From Leptobrachium leishanense (lineage: Eukaryota > Chordata > Amphibia > Anura > Megophryidae), in NCBI GenBank assembly GCA_009667805.1, contig CM019069.1, positions 95,887,204 through 95,951,203 on the forward strand: a DNA stretch of 64,000 bases. Reading direction: 5' to 3'. The notes under the pieces were generated by a model. The model did not search any database. It saw nothing but the letters and a program-made list of their open reading frames with translations, and had not been told where the DNA came from. A program made the translations under genes and the position numbers. Numbering within the stretch: position 1 is the first letter of the stretch; each line of letters starts with the position of its first letter. Positions 1-12,638 of the stretch are shown here, in pieces.

Positions 1-300
1 CTGCTCGTGTTCTGAATACCAGTGCTGAGCACGAGCAAGGCATGAAGGGTGCTGCCTTCATGAACAAACACGGTTCCATCCGTGGCTGGGGCATGGCAGG
101 GCATGACACTTATTCTTCTTTCTATCCTGTCTTCCCTCGACATCCCCCCATTACAAATATACCATACCATTCTCTCTCACATTAAAATATGTAAGAAGAA
201 ACGCATAAAACACATATGCATAGATGTGTAATCTTTGCTAGAAGGAAGGAAAATAATTAATTAGCCTCTTCAAGCAAATGCCATGTCTACAATGCCTCAC

Positions 301-549
301 CTGAAGTAACACTCTTGGAAAGCACTGGAAGAGGGTCAGAGTCCTGCTCTGGCTTTATCAAAATAGACACGGCAGAAGAAGCTGTTATTTCTCGAAGCAG
401 ACTACTGACTCCTTGCGTAGACTCTTTCAGCAAAGTTGTGACGTTCTGCGTAGATTCCTTTAGGAGATCCGAGACTGTAGGAGCATTTTTAGCTGGTCCA
501 TTAAGATCCTTATTATCAATGTTGATGGCAAAGAGGATGGAGTTCAAAC
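301..549 (-). CDS. SNX29: SNX29 coding exon (RUN-domain C-terminal flank)
   Basis: Exon of sorting nexin 29, a cytoplasmic protein with an N-terminal RUN domain, coiled coil and C-terminal PX domain (family knowledge). The minus strand has an acceptor ending in TTCATAG before position 549 and a GTGAGG donor from 300. The 83-codon segment contains LNSILFAINIDNKDLNG, then two tandem LLKEST-type repeats and SSAVSILIKPEQ, matching vertebrate SNX29 just after the RUN domain. It enters with two bases that complete a Gly codon left by the exon at 12264-12334 and ends one base into a codon. No stop or frameshift. This is the last SNX29 exon in the window; the coiled coil and PX exons lie beyond position 1. 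Identification rests on remembered family sequence. Confidence 0.93.
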
Positions 550-1447
550 CTATGAAGACAGGAGACATAACTTGGCATGGTGTGATGAATGTACTATTTA
601 CATATTAGTTATCTAGAAAAGAGAAAACAATGATTAAAAATCTACATATTAAAAATGGACATGAAATAATCCAAGTGCACTGCAGTCGGCAATTCATCAA
701 ATCTATGCATCTCGATAACCAATGTCATGGTATGTCGAAATCCCATGAAACCCAAACAGCGACAAGTCCCCAAATTGAACTCTGTAGACCATTTCAATGA
801 CACCTCATTTGATCGCCTACTTTGCACGGCTCCAGAGATACAATGGTCCTGTCAGGGTCACCACGCTCTGGCCCCTGTCAACCACGTTAACCCTGCACTA
901 TGAACAATATAAGTTCCTGGACTTTCTGCATGAATCTGACGTTCTAGCCCTGGAGCCCCACCTGAGCTCACCTTGCCCTAATTGTCCCTGCATATCAGGA
1001 AGCTACACCCTTCATAATCCACTTCCACATTGAAGTCCCAGACTATGAGAACTTGTTTGCCAAAGCTTCCTGAACTTCTTGAGAACCACCTGATTCCTCT
1101 GCCAAAGACTTTCCTAAGGACCCTCTGCTATAGCTGGACATTTCATCATTCTACCGGTACCCCCCCTTCCTGCTCCCCTTCTGCCCCCATCTAGGATCCC
1201 TGTGTACCAGACCCATTGCTGAACTCTGACCATTATATTGCCTGCCCCTTGCCTGAGACCGTGACTTCCAAGTTCTGTGTTATATGTTTATATCTGTATT
1301 ATTTTTTATTCATTGCTTGCCCCATGTGCTGCTAGATTCCCTTTGTGTCCATTTTCACTCTCACACTCTAGTCTCTTATTGCTATCCCTTATTTCTTCTG
1401 TTCCTAACCGCTCCCATATTCAGTTCTCCTTAACCTCCCTTCCCACA
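550..1447. other. SNX29 intron, no gene recognised
   Basis: Intronic sequence between the terminal exon and the large hAT composite. The short open frames on both strands have no recognisable domain or splice support. Pyrimidine-rich stretches occur near 1300-1440. Confidence 0.6.
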
Positions 1448-1849
1448 ACTCTCAGCAGGGCCGTCTTTAGCGCAGGGCAAAATGGGCAGCTGCCCTGGGC
1501 CCAGTCAGTGTTATGGGGCCCAAAGCAGCTGCTCTTGAGCCCGCAAAAATCGTGGTGTCACAGGCTGCCTCCCCTCTGTGGTGATGGTGACAAGTGACCA
1601 CAGCGAGGAGGTGAGGCCTCACGAGAGAGGGAGGCATCTTGGGAGCTGCGTTTGGCTCCTCCCCCTTCTCTTCAATATGCAGTTCCCCCGCAAGAAGACT
1701 GGATTCAGGAAGCAGACAGTGCTCTGCCCTGCAGGCCAGCCTGTCTGAGAGACTACAGCAGCATGAAGTAAGAAGCAGGGCTCTGCTTACAAGACCCCCT
1801 GCTCTCCCACCCCTCCAGATTGTCTATGTCACATGTTCATTTGTACATA

Positions 1850-2302
1850 GATGGTGTGTGTGTTGGTTAGATTATGTGTGTTGTGTAAATTATGTATATA
1901 TGTGTGTGTGTTGTGTAGATTATGTATGTATGTGTGTGTGTGGTGTAGATTATGTATATGCGTGTGTGTGTTGTGTAGATTATGTATATGCGTGTGTGTG
2001 TTGTGTAGATTATGTATATGCGTGTGTGTGTGTTGTGTAGATTATGTATATGCGTGTGTGTGTTGTGTAGATTATGTATATATGTGTGTGTTGTATAGAT
2101 TATGTGTGTTGTGTAAATTATGTATATGTGTGATGTGTAGATTATGTGTGTGTGATGTGTAGATTATGTGTATGTGATGTGTAAATTATGTGTATGATGT
2201 GTAGATTATGTATAGGTGTGTGATGTGTAGATTATGTATATATGCGTGTGATGTGTAGATTATGTATATATATGTATGTGTGATGTGTAGATTATGTATA
2301 TA
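1850..2302. repeat. Minisatellite, about 24-26 bp, left block
   Basis: Tandem TG-rich units built on GTGTAGATTATGTATAT, with variable (TG)n length. The same array resumes at 9444 and again near 10988, so it was one array later split by insertions. Open frames rich in Cys, Val and Tyr here are by-products of the repeat. Confidence 0.9.
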
Positions 2303-2761
2303 CAGTTGTGTTCAAAATTATTCAACCCCCCAATGCTGTAAAGGGTTTTAGGGAATTTAGTGTACATTTCAGAATGAAATCCTACAAGGACTTTTTAAAG
2401 AACCATATGCAACTAAAATGACATCAATTGGTTTTGTAATACAGTAGTATATGTTTCTTTTGTGAATTCTTCATTGACACAATTATTCAACCCCCTTAAA
2501 GACTACCACTCTGAAGAACAGAGGTTCATTCAAGTGTTTTCAATCAGGTATTGAAAACACCTGTGGATGTCACGGAGCAGCAATAAAGCATAATAAGCAC
2601 CAATTAGGCAGCTTTAAAATGACTGTGGGGGGGCGGAGTCTGGACGCCGACCGAGCCGGACGCATGGTGTAGGAGCTCCCGCACCTAGCCGTCAAAACGG
2701 AGCATAGCAGCAGCACACAGATCAATTTGACCCACCATTTCGATTCCCCCTTACCGGGAGC

Positions 2762-3754
2762 ATGCCAGGAACCACCCGAGGGGGCAAAAAACCGGATCCA
2801 CCGACCCCTGTAGTGGCGCCAATTTTCCAGCGCCGCGGCCTGGACGACAGCCAAGGTGGCGGCCGGACCCGCGGCGAGGACACAGGCCTGGACTCGGTCC
2901 CGGGAGGGTCCCAACCAGCGTCTAGAGCTGATATATCTCAGATTCTGGCCAGGATGGGGGACATGCAAGCGAGTCTGGCGATGGACATTGCTAAAATAGC
3001 CACGGAGGTACGTGCTGAAGTGGGGGCCTTGGGCCTACGCATTGGAGAATTGGAGGAAGGCACGGGGGACCTCGTGGCGGCTCACAATGCGCTGGCGCGC
3101 ACTACTGACACGTTATCTCACCGCATGGACCGTATGGAACTTGCTCTTGAGGATGTCGCCAATAGATCCCGCCGCAACAACATCCGCCTGCGGGGATTGC
3201 CCGAGTCTGTACAAACACGGGAGCTACACGAGACGGTGCTGGGCCTTCTCAAACGCTTGGCACCAGAGGTGCCCCCGGCCAGGTTACTCATGGACAGGAT
3301 TCACAGAGCCCTGAGAGCTCCCCGGGCTGACTCCCAACAGCCTCGTGATGTCATATTCCGCCTTCATTATTACACAGTTAAGGAGGAAGTCATGCGAAAA
3401 AGCAGAGACGTGGACCTGGTGTATGAAGATGTGAAGCTCGCTCTGTTTCAGGACCTGGCACCGGAGACCTTGCAGCGTCGAAGGGCCTGGTGCCCCATCA
3501 CAGCCCACCTGGGCCGTCATAACATCCGCTATGCCTGGGGCTTCCCGTTCAAGCTCTTGGCCTTCGCTGGTGGTAAAACCTCCACTCTCACCCTACAGTC
3601 AGACCAGCAGCAATTCTTCACCCGCCTGGATTGCCCTCCTTTACCGGACGCGGGTAACCTGCTCTCGTCCCCCTCCCCGGCACCTCAGCTTACATCGCGC
3701 TGGGAGAAGGTGCCCTCCCGGATTCGAGAGGAGGGGGACAGGGATCCCGGCTGA
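2762..3754 (+). CDS. LINE ORF1 protein (nucleic-acid-binding chaperone type)
   Basis: A 330-residue open frame in the LINE's ORF1 position, starting 136 bp after the element's 5' end. It has a basic, disordered N-terminus, then a predicted coiled coil (about residues 60-130, with LALEDVANRSRRNNIRLRGL at its end), then an RRM-like segment (LLMDRIHRAL, DVIFRLHYY) and a C-terminal domain (ITAHLGRHNIRYAWGFP). This order is that of L1 ORF1 proteins, which trimerise and coat LINE RNA. The frame is uninterrupted, unlike ORF2 of the same copy. Function is by family; activity is not shown. Confidence 0.85.
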   Translation: MPGTTRGGKKPDPPTPVVAPIFQRRGLDDSQGGGRTRGEDTGLDSVPGGSQPASRADISQILARMGDMQASLAMDIAKIATEVRAEVGALGLRIGELEEGTGDLVAAHNALARTTDTLSHRMDRMELALEDVANRSRRNNIRLRGLPESVQTRELHETVLGLLKRLAPEVPPARLLMDRIHRALRAPRADSQQPRDVIFRLHYYTVKEEVMRKSRDVDLVYEDVKLALFQDLAPETLQRRRAWCPITAHLGRHNIRYAWGFPFKLLAFAGGKTSTLTLQSDQQQFFTRLDCPPLPDAGNLLSSPSPAPQLTSRWEKVPSRIREEGDRDPG

Positions 3755-4266
3755 GATGATGGGGAAACCTCGGCGGTGATATTGATTTTTCTTTTTTTTG
3801 TTTACTTGCCCACATGGTATCAGGTGGTTGCATTAGCGGAGTTGTGAATGTTCCCCAAGTGCTATATAACCCTGTAATGTTCAGCTGATAATGTTCATGA
3901 TAATGGTGGGGATGCTGTCGTTGTTGTAAAGTTTCGTAATGCTGTTTTTAGATCGTTTTTTCATGCTCCGTTACTTGCTCGGTGACGTCCGTTCTGCAAT
4001 CCTACTGGTCTTCAACCAGGGTCGCGTCTCCTTTCTGACCATCCCCATGGTCGTTCCGGCACTGGATAAGTCCGGAAGTTTTTTCTCTCCTTTTTTCTTT
4101 ATGTGTCTTCTTTTCTTCGCTCATCTTTTCCTCCCCTCCCTCACCTCCCAGTCTTTTACACCCTTTGTCCCTCTGTCTCCTTTCCCCCCATTGGGGTCCT
4201 CAGGGGTGCCGCCCTGTCCTGTGTACCTGATCTGGCCTGCCCGTGGCGTTCCCCTCCACTCCGCCC

Positions 4267-7200
4267 ATGATTCTTGAATGCCATATTTTGTCCCAGAATG
4301 TCAAGGGACTAAATTCCCCTACGAAGAGGAGATTGGTCCTCCAAGAATTAAAACGCGCACAATGTCAGATAGCATTCCTGCAGGAAACGCATTTTGCCCG
4401 GGCACGCCAGTTCAGTCTCACAGACCGCACCTTCCCACGCTCCTTTTTTGCTTCCAGCACCGGTAAACGCCGGGGGGTTGCGATTTTACTACATAAATCA
4501 TGCCAGATGACGGTTCAACATGTGGATAGAGATGATGAGGGCAGGTATATCCTAATCAGGGGGACAATTAATAATGTGGCTCTTTGCTGAATGTTTATGC
4601 CCCCAACACCCCGGAAGATTCTTTCTGGGCCCATCTTACGACGCTCCTGCAGCTGACGGAAGGTTCCTTTCTGGTCATGGGGGGGGACTTTAACGCGGCC
4701 CCAGCGCCAGCAATTGACAGGAAATCAGGGGCGTTAGGTGCCAGACTTACGGCGTCTTCTCAGGATGCGATGCTAGCTCGGTTTATACATGACGCGCAGC
4801 TGCTCGACATTTGGCGACTCCATCACCCAGGAGACCACGATTTCTCCTTTTATTTTCACCCTCACTCCTCATACTCAAGGATAGACCTGTTCTTGTTGCC
4901 AACCAGGACGATCCCATTAACTACCCGCTCGGCGATAGGCTCCATTAGTTGGTCTGACCATGCGCCCGTGTCTGTATGGGTGAAACTGCCGGGAACTCGA
5001 TCGGGTTGGTCCTGGCGCCTCAACTCTTCCATCTTACAATCGGCTGCAGTGCTGGAAGAAGTGTCTGCCCACCTGGACAGATACTTTGAGGAGAATGACC
5101 TAGACGATATTGGCCCTGACTCCTTGTGGCTGGCCCATAAGGCGGTCATACGAGGTCACCTGATTCAGATTGGTAGCAGGCTGAAGAGGGAGAGGATGCG
5201 TCTGCTGGTGGAACTTCAGGAGAGGCTAGCTGACCGGGAAGCAGCGCACAAGTCCTCTCACTCTCAGGCTGATTTTGATGCCCTGGCAACTGTACGCCGG
5301 GAACTCCGGTCAGCCTTACTGACGGATGTGGCCCGGTCCTTAGCCTGGACCAGGCGGACCTTTTATGAATATTCTAACAAGGCACATACCATGTTAGCGC
5401 GCAAATTGAGGAACCAAACTAGATCCAAACTGGTGACCTCGGCCCATACGCCCCAGGGTTCGATCACTACTATCCCCAGCGAGGTAAACCAGATTTTTAC
5501 TGCGTACTTTAAGCAATTATATAACCACTCCCCGGATCACTCCCTCCGAAATCCGGAACATGTGCGGGAGGTGCAGGAATTCCTGGCAACGTGGTAAGGC
5601 CCGGAGCTCCCCCCCCCCTCTTGCTGGAGGGGTTGGGGTCAGAAGTCTCAGAGGCCGAGGTGGCATCAGTGATTAAACAAATGAAACCTCATAAGGCCCC
5701 GGGCCCGGACGGGTTTACGGCTTTCTATTATAAAAAATTCTCTCCTCACTTGAGCAAATATCTAGTTAAACTATATAATGGAATTTTGGAGGGACGATCG
5801 GTGCCTCCGGATTTCCTCCGATCCGATGTGATTTTGATTCCTAAAGAGGGCAAAGATCCTTCCTTCCCCCACAATAATAGACCGATCTCTTTATTGAATG
5901 TTGATTATAAGATATTTACGAAAATCCTGGCCAACAGACTAGGAGCACTCCTCCCCTCCATTATTCCCCCAGACCAGGTCGGGTTCATTCCCACGAGGCA
6001 GGCATACGAAAATACAAGGAGAAACGTGGTCCTGATCGAGAGAGCTCGCGCAACGGGGACGCCTTCTCTGCTCCTCTCTCTGGACGCGGAGAAGGCGTTC
6101 GATAGGGTGGGCTGGCCTTACTTATTTCACCTACTGGAGCAATGGGGATTTCCCCCTGGCTTTTGCGCTGCTATCCGGGTCCTGTAGAATTCCCCCCTTA
6201 CGAAAATAATCACCACGGGGCCTCCCCGGAATCTTTCCCCATAGGTAATGGAACGCGACAGGGTTGCCCCCTGTCACCCATGCTCTTCGCTCTAGCCCTT
6301 GAGCCCCTGCTGGATAAATTACGATCCTCCATGTCTATCACGGGTTTACAGATTGGTGGGGAGGAATTCCTGGTGTCAGCATATGCGGACGACCTTCTCC
6401 TGACCATCACGGACCCGGTCCATTCTGTGCCCCATTTGCTCTCCCTTCTTCGGGATTTCTCGGATATTTCCGGGTTTAAGATCAATATAGATAAATCTCG
6501 CGCGTTGCCGATAGGCATACCGAAACCGGAGGTCGACCGGTTGCGTCTCCTCACGGGATTTCACTTCTCCACCTCTTCTCTCACATATCTGGGAGTGAAG
6601 CTGACCAGTGATCCCGCAGCGATGATTAGAGCTAACTATGATGTACTGATCCAACGTCTTATAGCTGATATGGACACTTGGGATGCCTTTAATGTCTCCT
6701 GGGTGGGTCGTATTGCTAGCGTTACCTTTCATGCACCACCTGGTACGCACCGTTGGGCGGACTTAGAGTCGCATCTCTTTGCTCCTGACTTGCCGCAATT
6801 CTATTTTTGGCTACCCAAAACCTATCGCCCGATCCTTCGCTCCACCTGCACTGCCACCATTAACTCTCTCCAAATTTGGGACACTGTGAACCGTCGCTTC
6901 ACTTTTGCCAAAGAACATTCAGCTATGATGCCTTTTCTCCGCAACCGAAAGTTTCAACCGGGCCTATGCCCTCGCCCCTTTGCGAATCTGGAGGACTTGG
7001 GCCTTCAGAGGATCCACCACCTTTACTCAGCGGGGGCACCGCTTCAGTTTGAGAACATCCGACAGAGAGGTCCGGTGGGACCAGCGGACTTCTTTCGCTA
7101 CCTGCAGGTCATGGACTATGCGCGGACGCCTGAAGTCCGTACGGCCGCCACGTCTTCCTTGACGGCGTTTGAGGCTCGCTGTAATGACGCTCACATCACG

Positions 7201-7836
7201 AAATCAATGATATCCTCGCTTTAGGTCTCCCTCTGTTCAGGCTCTCCAATCTGGGGGGACCCAACTTATGTTGCACGCTGGGAGCGAGATGTGGGGGATG
7301 CCCTGCCCAGTGAAGAATGGGAGGATATTTGGGACAATGTGGCACACTGCTCCATCAATGTGGCCCATCAGGAACAGGCTTACAAGATGCTGTTTCGCTG
7401 GTATGTTACCCCCTCACAGCTTTCTCACATGGATGGGTCTTCCTCTGACTTATGTTGGAGAGGTTGCGGCACTAAGGGCTCGTTCTACCACATGTGGTGG
7501 ACATGCCCCCTGATCCGACGCTTTTGGCTTCAGATTCATGCTCTCATCCAAGAGGTCCTGCAGTGTGGAGTGGCTCTCGACCCATGGACATTCCTTCTTC
7601 ACCGCACCCAGGACGCCCTATCGAGACCGGAGAATAAGCTGTTGCATAAAATGGTCTTGGCGGCTAGAAGAGCGGTGGCCCAAGGCTGGAGATCTGTGTC
7701 CCTTCCGTCTATGGCGCAGGTGTACCTTCAGATTAGAGATAATATGGACATGGATCGTTTATCGGCTCTTGTACATGATACCATGCCCCAACATAGTAAG
7801 ATTTGGGACCCCTGGTTGGAGTTTGATGTGGGTTAA
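4267..7836 (+). pseudogene. LINE ORF2 (endonuclease-reverse transcriptase), frameshifted
   Basis: Starts at ATG 4267 with the endonuclease motif SQNVKGLNSPTKRR, followed by LQETHF, GGDFNA and SDHAPV, the apurinic-type endonuclease signature. The reverse transcriptase follows with [35 protein letters not shown] and the catalytic box AYADDLL at about 6379-6399. The C-terminal knuckle CWRGC...HMWWTCP is near 7450-7510. The frame breaks at about 4585, 5590, 6185 and 7222. Sequence around 6725 jumps from the post-RT region to a later segment, indicating an internal deletion compared with the other copies in this window. Not functional as it stands. Confidence 0.9.
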
Positions 7837-8178
7837 GAGCTGGACTGTTTGTTTTTCTGGCGGGTTATGATACCTGGGTTATGTACTCCTTTGGGGCGGC
7901 ACCCTATCCCCTTCCCCCTCCTCCCCTCCCTATGAGGTCTCTTCCTCTCTCTTTTTCCTCCATGTTTGTGTTTCTTTGATCTTTTTCTTATTTCTTCTTT
8001 ACCCCCTATTCGGGGTCCCCCCCCTGCGGTCTTTTGGCAGGGGCTCCTCAGGGCTAACCAGTAGCAATCTCTACAATTGTGTTTTTGTGATAAGATGCCC
8101 TTTTTGTCTTTGAAAAATGGAAAATAAAGAATTATAAAAAGAAAAAAAAAAAAATGACTGATACTCAGCTCCTTCTAG

Positions 8179-9225
<1,047 letters not shown>

Positions 9226-9443
9226 GATTGAATGTCACTTGGGGGTTGAATAAAACTGATAATGATGTGAGCACAGAAAAGACATTTGTGGTTATTTCAT
9301 TATAAATGTTATGTTCTATTTGTCTGACCTACACGTGCCTCTTTGATTTAATTGTAAGCAAGATGACTGAATGATCAAAATCAATGTCAAACTGGCCAAA
9401 ACACTCAATTTCAGTGGGGGTTGAATAATTTTGAACTCAACTG

Positions 9444-9945
9444 TATGTGTGTGATGTGTAGATTATGTATATATGTATGTGATGTGTAGATTATGTATAT
9501 GTGTGTGATGTGTAGATTATATGTGTGTGTGTGTAGATTATGTGTGTGTGATGTATAGATTGTGTGTGTGTGATGTGTAGATTATGTGTGTGTGTGATGT
9601 GTAGATTATGTATGTGTGTGTGATGTGTAGATTATGTATATGTGATGTGTAGATTATATATATGTGTGTGTAGATTATATATATTTGTGTGATGTGTAGA
9701 TCATGTATATGTGTGTGTGTGTGTGTGTGTGATGTGTAGATTATCTATATATATGTATGTGTAGATGTTTATATTTGTAGATTATGTATATATGTATGTG
9801 TGTGTGATGTGTAGATTATGTGTGTGTAGATTATGTATATATGTGTGTGATGTGTAGATTGTGTGTGTGTGTGTGTGATGTGTAGATTATGTATATGTGT
9901 GTGATGTGTAGATTATGTATATGTGTGTGATGTGTAGATTATGTA
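9444..9945. repeat. Minisatellite, middle block
   Basis: Continuation of the TG-rich GTGTAGATTATGTATAT array to the right of the Tc1 element, with local pure (TG)n runs near 9712-9732. Confidence 0.88.
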
Positions 9946-10044
9946 CCGTATATACTCGGGTATAAACCGACCCGTGTATAAACCGACCTCCCTACTTTTT
10001 CCCAAAAAACCTGTGAAAACGTATTGACTCGCGTATAAGCCTAA

Positions 10045-10672
10045 ATGGGATATTGCCCCAGCTCACACATGGATATGCCCCAGCTCACACATGGATATGC
10101 CCCAGCTCACACATGGATTTGCCCCAGCTCACACATGGATTTGCCCCAGCTCACACATGGATTTGCCCCAGCTCACACATGGATTTGCCCCAGCTCATGG
10201 ATATTGCCCCAGCTCATGGATATTGCCCCCAGCTCATGGATATTGCCCCCAGCTCATGGATATTGCCCCCAGCTCATGGATATTGCCCCCAGCTCATGGA
10301 TACTGCCCCCAGCTCATGGATACTGCCCCCAGCTCATGGATACTGCCCCCAGCTCATGGATATTGCCCCCAGCTCATGGATATTGCCCCCAGCTCATGGA
10401 TATTGCCCCCAGCTCATGGATACTGCCCCCAGCTCATGGATACTGCCCCCAGCTCATGGATACTGCCCCCAGCTCATGGATACTGCCCCCAGCTCATGGA
10501 TACTGCCCCCAGCTCATGGATACTGCCCCAGCTCATGGATTTGCCCCAACTCATGGATATGCCCCAGCTCATGGATATGCCCCAGCTCATGGATATGCCC
10601 CAGCTCATGGATATGCCCCAGCTCTCACCTGGATATTGCCCCAGCCAGCTCTCACATGGATACTTGCCCCTG
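10045..10672. repeat. Minisatellite with AGCTCATGGATATTGCCCC unit
   Basis: About 30 tandem units of 20-22 bp. The early units read AGCTCACACATGGATATGCC and the later ones AGCTCATGGATAYTGCCCCC. The same core recurs at 34541-34745 and 43491-44240 (inverted) and at 57484-57784. The three open frames across it are repeat artefacts. Confidence 0.92.
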
Positions 10673-10730
10673 CTCCGGATCCAGCAGGGTTGAGGGGGCC
10701 CAGATGCCGGGCAGCGGGAGTGCCTGCCCG

Positions 10731-10912
10731 GTCCTGAACACTGAGTCCGTCCGTGTTGAAGGGGATGCGGCTGCGTGCGTGCGCAGGTCACGCGGTCCGG
10801 CCAGTCAGGTGGTACAGAGACTCAGTACCACCTGATTAGCCGGACCACGTGACCGGCTGCACCTGCACGCAGCCGCATCCCCTTCAACACGGACAGACTC
10901 AGTGTTCAGGAC
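10731..10912. repeat. Long GC-rich hairpin
   Basis: The left arm beginning GTCCTGAACACTGAGTCCG pairs with the right arm ending CAGACTCAGTGTTCAGGAC. The arms are about 85 bp with a short loop around GTACAGAGACTCAGTAC. It lies just right of the minisatellite inside the same DNA element. Confidence 0.85.
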
Positions 10913-10987
10913 CTTGACTCGGGTATAAGCCGAATCGCGTCAAAATCGGAGTCAAAAAACTCGGCTTATACCCGAGTATATATATAT

Positions 10988-11170
10988 GTGTGTGTCTGTG
11001 TGATGTGTAGATTATGTATATATGATGTGTGTGATGTGTAGATTATGTGTGTGTATATGGTGTGGAAATGTGTGTGATGTAAATATCAAGTGTATATATG
11101 AGGTGTATATTATGCGTAAGTGTATATATATAATGTGGAAATGTGTATATGATGTATAAATTATGTGTAC
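10988..11170. repeat. Minisatellite, right block (degenerate)
   Basis: Resumption of the TG-rich array after the inserted DNA element, decaying into AT- and GT-rich sequence before the right end of the hAT shell. Confidence 0.75.
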
Positions 11171-11328
11171 ATGTACAGTATATAGAATGTGTACATAGGA
11201 TGTGTGCATGCACAAAGGATGTATATACAATAGTACGAATATAGATAGCTCCAAGGAGGCGGGCCGCACATGAGGTCTTCAGTAAAAAATATTTTATTAC
11301 AAGATGCCATAAAGAAAACCGAGTAAAA

Positions 11329-11350
11329 TATATATATATATATATATATA
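11329..11350. repeat. (TA)n microsatellite
   Basis: Uninterrupted TA dinucleotides, about 11 copies, in the right arm of the hAT composite. Confidence 0.95.
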
Positions 11351-11604
11351 CACTATTTGTGCATGATGTGTACACACAGAGACAGTGTTTTTCTTACAGT
11401 ACGTGTATTTAGGATGTGCTTGTGTATAAAGGATGTGTAATGGTAAAAAAAAATTAAAACCAATAAATAGGCTTGTCTCATAAATTCTTTTTTTTATTTT
11501 TTTTTAAAGGATGGGATGGAGAGTAAAATTCCTATGGGGGGGGGGTGGCCAAGAAAATGGTTGCCCAGGGTCTAGTCAATATTAAAGACGGCCCTGACTC
11601 TCAG

Positions 11605-12263
11605 CCATCCCTCTATTGCTTTTCTTGCATCTCCTCCTTCTCTAAGCTATTACCTATTGTGTCCAGTCTCCTCCAGTGTCTAGTTCTGATCTGCTGTTTA
11701 GTTCATGTCTTTTATATTCTTGTGTTTATTCTTAAATACTTTGCAAAACCTGCCTATTTCACTGCATCCTGGGCTCACAACCCCACCTGCTGTACAAATC
11801 CCAGTCTATACGTGACAGGTCCAAATGACTCCTGCATCTCCAGTATTGGGATTTTCATGCAGGGCAGGGGGACTTCCTCTCTATGACATCATCGCGCATG
11901 CATGCTTGGACTCCAACGTCAAAAGGGAGCAGTCCCACAGCGAGGGCTGACATGTACGATTTCAGCCCGCTGTGATTAAAGCTCCAGATCGGCGCCAAGC
12001 TGGGGCAACACGAAGACATGTGTGGAGTATCCTTCGTGCATGGGATTGAAAAGGGAGGACACACCTCGCACATCCTTCTTGCTGAACTGGTTAGTTTATG
12101 TTAAATAGCTACACGACATATGGATAGATTCCAATTTTGCAAAGTTTATACCGGAATCAGAATCTAGCCTATACTGTGTATGGTAATTAACCGGTAAATG
12201 AACAGTAGAATATTAAAAGAACATTGGACAAGAGACATGTAGATTCCCATTTCTTATTATTAC
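11605..12263. other. SNX29 intron, no gene recognised
   Basis: Between the hAT right end and the SNX29 exon. No open frame with a recognisable domain; no clear repeat ends. Confidence 0.5.
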
Positions 12264-12334
12264 CAGCTGCCATGTTTGGGAGCATGCTCGAACGTTCCTC
12301 ATCCAATAAAAATGACCAATCTTCATAGAAGAAA
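12264..12334 (-). CDS. SNX29: SNX29 coding exon (71 bp, end of RUN domain)
   Basis: A small exon found by reading splice sites on the minus strand. The acceptor TTTCTTTCAG ends at 12335 and the donor GTAATAA starts at 12263. It encodes FYEDWSFLLDEERSSMLP followed by NMAA, the end of the SNX29 RUN domain. Entry phase (one base completing AG-T, Ser) matches the exon ending at 17084, and exit phase (G to GT, Gly) matches the exon starting at 549. Both junctions therefore restore the family reading without a gap. Too short to show as a long open frame. Confidence 0.93.
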
Positions 12335-12638
12335 CTGAAAGAAAGAAAAACGAGGAATTCAGAAAAGCAAATTTAATGTTATACACAAGTGCCATTGCTA
12401 GTATAGATATATTTGTGACTAAACAATATTAAATAAGAGCTGAGAACATCACAATTATGACACCAGTGAAACTGAATCAATAGAATCAACTGAATAAAGT
12501 CAACACTGCTTTTACACCGTTGTGTTGTATGAACAAAGGAGTCATTGTTCTCTTACTACCATGGGGAAACAAATACTTTGTAAGATATAATGCTGACTAG
12601 CCATATTTTCCAGGGAGCTCATGCTATGCCTTTACAGC

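Larger units (their letters stand above)
2626..8150 (+). mobile_element. Tx1/L1-type LINE, near full-length (copy a)
   Basis: Inserted in the Tc1 5' region, between a 10-bp duplication AAAATGACTG at 2616-2625 and 8151-8160. It starts with a G-run (TGGGGGGGCGGAG), holds ORF1 and a broken ORF2, and ends in an A-rich tail. Target duplication, poly(A) and two-ORF order are those of L1-clade retrotransposons. The Cys-His knuckle at the end of ORF2 and the ORF1 type suggest the Tx1-like branch common in amphibians and fish. The 5.5-kb length is close to complete, but ORF2 has an internal deletion. Confidence 0.9.
9946..10987. mobile_element. Unclassified DNA element with TATACTCGGGTATAA inverted ends
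   Basis: The left end (about 9946-9970, TATATACTCGGGTATAAAC) and right end (about 10962-10987, GGCTTATACCCGAGTATA) are inverted copies. It is inserted in the minisatellite and has no coding capacity for a transposase. Inside are a 20-22 bp minisatellite (10045-10672) and a long GC-rich hairpin (10731-10912). The superfamily is not assigned because a clear target duplication is masked by the TA-rich surroundings. Confidence 0.65.

Noticed and set aside
1639..2162. Cys/Val/Tyr-rich frames of 103-133 residues
   Set aside because: TG-rich minisatellite translated; not a gene.
10045..10835. Three overlapping long open frames of SSWILPPAHGYCPQLMD type
   Set aside because: They translate a 20-22 bp tandem repeat in all frames; no start context, domain or splice support.
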